Origin: Bacteroidota bacterium
Lineage (GTDB): Bacteria; Bacteroidota; Bacteroidia; Chitinophagales; Chitinophagaceae
Direction of reading: 5' to 3'
NCBI GenBank assembly: GCA_018268135.1
Contig: JAFDXD010000022.1
Location: 1-55,090 of the forward strand
Length of the DNA stretch: 55,090 bases
The notes under the pieces are model-generated. The model was not told the origin of the DNA, did not search any database, and saw nothing but the letters and a program-made list of their open reading frames with translations. The position numbers were made by a program, and so were the translations under genes. Shown here piece by piece: positions 51,401 to 55,090 of the stretch; within the stretch, counting starts at the first letter, position 1, and each line of letters begins with the position of its first letter.

Positions 51401-54400
51401 TTGACGCAATATCACCTGGCTATGTGTCCATGATAATTCTAAAATACGGTTGGTTAAGTTTCTATCCTGGTATTTATCTAATAAAAATTCACAATTTTCA
51501 AGTGAATCTGAAGCACCAAATATTAAATCTGCCACTATGGTTTCTTGTGGGGCAATCTCTACCTGGTATTGTATGGAAACAATTGGGTCTAATACAGAGC
51601 CTGAGGTATTGCTAAGCCCGGTAGCAGTATTACTCATTGCAATAGGGTTATGTATGCTATTGGTGCGGCCTATAAATTTTTTTCGATTTGTTTCATAAGT
51701 TACATTTGTTATTTCAGCATTATTCACTTTCATTAAGTGAAACATGCAAATGGTTTTTTCTGTTTTAGACCTGGGCCGCCTGGTACAAATTATTGCATTT
51801 TTATCTTTAAGCAAAGTTGTCTGCACAAACAAGTTGCTAAAAGCCGGATGTGCCTCATCTGCTTTTGCATTGGCCAATACCACTTCTGCATAACTTGTAA
51901 TTTCAATCTTTTTTTTGCGACGAGATTTATTGGTAATATGTATCCGTCTTAATTCAATATCATCTTCGGGCGATACAACAATTTCGGTATGGGTTTCAAA
52001 AGAAAAGTCTTTACTCCTAAACTCTGCTCTGCCTTCTGAAAATACTGCTTCGTAATTGGCTTCATTTTGCAAAGTAGGCTGAAAAGCATTAGACCAAAAT
52101 TGTTTTGTTTCCAAATCTTTTATGAAGCAAAATGTGCCCCAGTCATCACAAGTAGCATCCTCACGCCAACGGGTAAGTGCAAAATCTTTCCATTTACTGT
52201 ACCCTCCACCAGCATTGGTAATCATCACATCATATCTTCCATTTGATAAAAGTTGCACTTCCGGAATACCGGTAGATGGAGAGTTAATTACCCTCATAGA
52301 GCCATCACCTCCCGGCGTTACACTTATATCTCCGCTATGTACAGTTGGCGAATAGTAATTGGTAATTCTTGGTATTTTTTCCTGCAATAAAAGCATGGCA
52401 GATTTTACCTGTACATTATTACAAAACCTTTGCTGCATTGGCTTATTGTGAAGCAAATAACTAATTGATAAAAGACTCATGCCCTGGTGATGAGACATGA
52501 AAGATTTTATTATCATAAATTTTTGCTTGCGCTGTAATCTCGATTTGGTGTAATCTATCGCTTCATAAAAACCAAATTTTCCGCTAAACCCTTTTTCCTG
52601 TAATACTACTAAGTTTTGATAAGAAGGCAAAGCAGATACCATTAATGATAAAATGGTGGAGTAAGGTGATATTACAAGGTCTTCTCCAAGGCCACGTTTA
52701 AACCCTATGCCCGGTACACCAAAAGCCCGGTATTGCCAGTTTAGATGAGCATCTAATAAATTGTATCCCGATTCTGAAATTCCCCAGGGCACATTTTTTT
52801 TATTGCCATATTCTATTTGCTTTTGTACTACAGCTTTGTTCGTTTGATCGAGCAAAGTGTTTTCAAAAGTTGGCATTATAAGCAGCGGCATCAGGTATTC
52901 AAACATAGATCCGCTCCACGATAATAAAATAGGAAGATTACCCACATTGGTTAGCTGCCTGCCAAGGGCAAACCAGCTTTCTTGTGGTATTTTATTAAGA
53001 GCAATGGCTGAAAAGGTTGTTAATCTTGCTTCTGATGCCAGCAAGTCATAATAACTTTTATCACGCCTGTTTTCTTCTACATTATACCCAATGGCTAATA
53101 GTTGCTGAGATTTGTCAAATAAAAAATCATATTCCATATTAGCAAATTCATCACACATAATAACGAGCTTGCCTATACGAAGTAAAAATTCTTTTGACCT
53201 TCTGCCTGATTCTGTTATTGCATCTCTGTATTGATTTAACCACTCCGTTTCAGAAGAAGAATTTTCATCACTATAATTTTGTATAATGGTATTCAACAAA
53301 GATTGCTCTATTTTAGAAAGTTGATGCAAAGAGGGAATGGCAGTGAAATGTGGTAATATCTTTTCAAATTTTAAAGGCGCTACTTTAAGAGATACCCAGG
53401 GAGCAAAAGCATTTATTTCATTTATTAAGTCATTTATTTGAGTAAATATTTTTTCTGCCCACATCTCATTTTCCTCATCTTCATATTGAAACTGTGGCGT
53501 TACAAATATTTTTGAAAAACCAGATTGCAGCTCCTCCAGAAACTTTTTTGTTTTATACAAGTCATCTATGCCGCCATTAATTATTTCTTGTATATTTTTT
53601 TGAATGTCTTCTATTCCGGTAGATGTAATCCTCTCAGAAAGTAATCTTACAGAATCTAATAGCCCTTCAAAAGACTGTGCGGTAATTATTTTTTGCCCGG
53701 GCAAAGAAATTAGAGCTTGTTTTAAAGTTAGATAATGGCCCATCAGGTTGCCACTATCTACCGAAGAAATGTACTTTGGATGCAGGGGTTCCAGCGTTTC
53801 AGTATTGTACCAATTGTACAAATGCCCTTTATATTTTTCTAACTTTTGCACGCTGTCAAATGTTTTACTGATTCGCTCAGTTACATTTGTGATACAGATA
53901 TAGCCAAAATCCCAGGCAGTAATATTGGCAAGCAATGCAAGCCCGATATTTGTTGGCGAAGTGCGCCTGGCTACTCTGTCAACGGGCTCTAGCTGGTAGT
54001 TATCCGGCGGAAGCCAATTATCAGAAGCAGTAACAAAGGTTTCAAAATACAGCCATATCCTTCGGGCTAGTTTACGCAGGTAAATATTTTCTTCAATATT
54101 CAGACTATCCGTATTTTGATAACCTGATTGGCTGATGCTCCACGCAATTAAAGGTGCAATTATCCATACTGCCAAAATGGGAGAGGCCGTTGTAACTGAA
54201 ATAGGAAAAAAGAATTGCATGGACACAATTGCTACAACCGCAAAAAAGGGAGAAAACCACATTTGCTTAAAAATGGACTGTAGTTTTTTTTGATCGTAAA
54301 TGTTATTTTGAAAAGGCTGCCATTGTAATAATTTTTTTCCTGAAAAATATATGCGCCATAAGGTAATGATGATGGCCTTGAAATTTGTGTACGCTGTAAA

Positions 54401-55090
54401 AGGAAGGCAAATAATTTCTACTGCATTTTGCAATAAATTATTTTTTAGTGTACGCCAACAATAGATTAGATGTTGATGAAAAATAATGTCACTCGATTTG
54501 TTTAGCAATTGCCAAATAAAATCAAATGTAGATGGTAAAAAAATGATGCACAGTACCGAAGCCGTCCATATCAAAGGGTTGCCTGCTATGGCCCATCCAT
54601 ATAAAAGTAAAAGGAGCAATGCAATGGGAACAACGCTGCGCCTAAGATTATCAAATATTTTCCATTTTGACAATGCAGATATTGGATTTTTTTTCAACCC
54701 ATTATTATAAACGGGCACAAAAGGAGTTATCCATGATGCTATTTGCCAATCACCTCGTACCCACCTGCTGCGTCTGGCCATATCCGTTAGATATGCTCCC
54801 GGGTATGCTTCATACAGTTGTATATCGGTTACTAGCCCTGCTCTTGCATACGCACCTTCTAATAAATCATGGCTTAGAATCCTGTTTTCGGGCAACCTGT
54901 TTTTTAAGGCGTTTTCAAATGCATCTATATCATAAATTCCTTTTCCTATAAAGGAGCCTTCTTTAAAAAGATCCTGATACACATCTGAAGTAGCCCTTGT
55001 GTAAGGGTCAGTACCCGGCTCATTGCCATGCATTTTTGCATAAGTAGAGCTTTGATTGCCGGGTAAACTATTCATTACCCTTGGTTGCAA
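48449..55090 (-). CDS. Cyclic beta-1,2-glucan synthase-type protein, C-terminal part (partial)
   Basis: The last 2,213 residues of a giant membrane protein whose N-terminus lies beyond the right edge. In order: the end of a GT84 glycosyltransferase domain (SHDLLEGAYARAG, then RRSRWVRGDWQ); several membrane spans between about 140 and 330; and a long helical linker. A glycoamylase-like/GH189 domain follows at about 680-930 (SEARLTTFSAIALNKIP, LGEDLVISPYSTILSL, SFMSHHQGMSLLSI). Two GT36-type beta-sandwiches follow at about 935-1200 and 1400-1680, then a GH94 domain with the catalytic aspartate in GSGDWNDGMD near residue 1897. Known synthases of this layout polymerise UDP-glucose to beta-1,2-glucan, cyclise it by transglycosylation and adjust length by phosphorolysis. 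It is convergent with PUL 2. Confidence 0.93.
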   Translation of the reverse strand: MQPRVMNSLPGNQSSTYAKMHGNEPGTDPYTRATSDVYQDLFKEGSFIGKGIYDIDAFENALKNRLPENRILSHDLLEGAYARAGLVTDIQLYEAYPGAYLTDMARRSRWVRGDWQIASWITPFVPVYNNGLKKNPISALSKWKIFDNLRRSVVPIALLLLLLYGWAIAGNPLIWTASVLCIIFLPSTFDFIWQLLNKSSDIIFHQHLIYCWRTLKNNLLQNAVEIICLPFTAYTNFKAIIITLWRIYFSGKKLLQWQPFQNNIYDQKKLQSIFKQMWFSPFFAVVAIVSMQFFFPISVTTASPILAVWIIAPLIAWSISQSGYQNTDSLNIEENIYLRKLARRIWLYFETFVTASDNWLPPDNYQLEPVDRVARRTSPTNIGLALLANITAWDFGYICITNVTERISKTFDSVQKLEKYKGHLYNWYNTETLEPLHPKYISSVDSGNLMGHYLTLKQALISLPGQKIITAQSFEGLLDSVRLLSERITSTGIEDIQKNIQEIINGGIDDLYKTKKFLEELQSGFSKIFVTPQFQYEDEENEMWAEKIFTQINDLINEINAFAPWVSLKVAPLKFEKILPHFTAIPSLHQLSKIEQSLLNTIIQNYSDENSSSETEWLNQYRDAITESGRRSKEFLLRIGKLVIMCDEFANMEYDFLFDKSQQLLAIGYNVEENRRDKSYYDLLASEARLTTFSAIALNKIPQESWFALGRQLTNVGNLPILLSWSGSMFEYLMPLLIMPTFENTLLDQTNKAVVQKQIEYGNKKNVPWGISESGYNLLDAHLNWQYRAFGVPGIGFKRGLGEDLVISPYSTILSLMVSALPSYQNLVVLQEKGFSGKFGFYEAIDYTKSRLQRKQKFMIIKSFMSHHQGMSLLSISYLLHNKPMQQRFCNNVQVKSAMLLLQEKIPRITNYYSPTVHSGDISVTPGGDGSMRVINSPSTGIPEVQLLSNGRYDVMITNAGGGYSKWKDFALTRWREDATCDDWGTFCFIKDLETKQFWSNAFQPTLQNEANYEAVFSEGRAEFRSKDFSFETHTEIVVSPEDDIELRRIHITNKSRRKKKIEITSYAEVVLANAKADEAHPAFSNLFVQTTLLKDKNAIICTRRPRSKTEKTICMFHLMKVNNAEITNVTYETNRKKFIGRTNSIHNPIAMSNTATGLSNTSGSVLDPIVSIQYQVEIAPQETIVADLIFGASDSLENCEFLLDKYQDRNLTNRILELSWTHSQVILRQLNAIEPDAQLYASLASSILFVNPSLRTDTTIMMKNNRGQSGLWGYSISGDLPIVLVLIEDQANFDLVRKMVQAHTYWRLKGLAVDLVIWNEDNGGYRQVLLNQILSLLSPTTAGELRDKPGGVFVRSADQISNEDRILFQSVARVIISDKLGTLEEQIKQRGTIKSNIPIFSPVKFYPSELTSIDKPTNLQLSNGYGGFSENGKEYIITTTSEKPTPAPWINVLANENFGSIVSESGQSYSWFENAHEFRITPWNNDPVSDLKGEAFYLRDEESGRFWSPTPLPTRGKTLYNTTHGFGYSTFHHSEDGIESTITMYTDIKAPVKFIVLKIRSNSSRTRRISATGYVEWVLGDVRSKSLMHIITEKDVRSGAILARNPYNTEFENRVCFFAADAPNHFITTDRTEFIGRNGTMANPEAMSRAKLSGKNGAGLDSCAAIQVVLELGEEEKEIIFRLGAGKNMEEALHTIQNFEGSSVAKDSFENVQKFWNKTLGRLLIKTPDIPLNIITNGWLTYQTLASRIWGRSGFYQSGGAFGYRDQLQDVLSLLLIDPAQAKKQILLNASRQFVEGDVQHWWHPPIGRGVRTTCSDDFLWLPFVTCRYVISTGDESILNEIVPYLEGRILNAGEESSYDLPITSAKKESIYQHCIKAIEHSLKFGDHGLPLIGSGDWNDGMDKVGENGKGESVWLAFFLHYILINFANIADIKKDKPFVAKCKNIAKKLKENINKNAWDGDWYRRAYFDDGTPLGSAKNESCKIDSIAQSWAVISGAGEQDRNAKALESAYTHLVRKSENIIQLFEPPFDKGNMNPGYIKGYVPGVRENGGQYTHAAIWLIMSFAIIGNKERAWELLKIVNPINHADGADKIETYVVEPYVIAADVYAEPLHKSMGGWTWYTGAAGWMYQLIIETLIGIKKAGNKLYFKPCIPHDWPSVSFVYTYIDTPYHITIINGLGQKIMITSNGKEFDFLELVNDNVTHTVEVKIVE

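Noticed and set aside
48449-55090. The giant right-end gene as complete
   Set aside because: The frame runs off the window and begins inside a glycosyltransferase domain, so the true start is outside.

Overview
The window looks like chromosomal DNA from a Bacteroidota bacterium, most likely Chitinophagaceae or a close relative. The evidence is low GC, SusC/SusD pairs, a type IX secretion (T9SS) sorting domain of the gliding-motility type, FecR/ECF sigma pairs, LytTR two-component genes, weak ribosome-binding sites and several perfect matches to the Bacteroidota -7 promoter element TAnnTTTG. I see no mobile element, CRISPR array, phage gene or rRNA. Most genes are ordinary, intact and in expected family sizes.

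The left part (1-19.3 kb) is mainly core functions. It holds the tail of an OmpA-family protein and an unknown secreted protein. S-adenosylhomocysteine hydrolase (ahcY) is divergent from an Lrp/AsnC regulator across a repeat-bearing promoter region. A TPR histidine kinase and LytTR response regulator overlap. Next come a secreted DUF4412-like protein, an RCC1-repeat lipoprotein, a GNAT acetyltransferase and valyl-tRNA synthetase (valS). An exonuclease/GIY-YIG nuclease fusion, the Tex RNA-binding protein, a small outer-membrane protein, ClpS, tRNA-Val(TAC) and a sodium/sugar symporter complete this part. A multidomain protein with a T9SS type B sorting signal follows at 19.4-21.3 kb.

The centre and right (21.4-48.4 kb) form a large beta-glucan utilisation region. 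Polysaccharide utilisation locus (PUL) 1 reads leftward from 33.5 kb: SusC (no STN domain), SusD, a candidate surface glycan-binding lipoprotein, GH16, then after a strong terminator GH5-CBM6, GH3 and GH30. The enzyme set suits a laminarin-type or fungal beta-1,3/beta-1,6-glucan. Divergent from it is a 960-residue membrane-spanning sensor with a LuxR-type HTH and no kinase domain. The divergent spacer carries a perfect 15-bp palindrome and paired direct repeats. Next comes a TonB-dependent receptor. PUL 2 reads rightward from 39.5 kb: ECF sigma factor, FecR anti-sigma factor, SusC with an STN signalling domain, SusD, a second GH16 and a secreted endonuclease/exonuclease/phosphatase-fold enzyme. 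The two neighbouring beta-glucan loci therefore seem to be controlled by two different signalling routes.

The right end (48.4-55.1 kb) is filled by the C-terminal 2,213 residues of a giant cyclic beta-1,2-glucan synthase-type protein (end of the glycosyltransferase domain, membrane helices, GH189-like domain, two beta-sandwiches, GH94 domain). It is convergent with PUL 2, and its N-terminus lies outside the window. All functions here are read from motifs and domain knowledge; no search was run.
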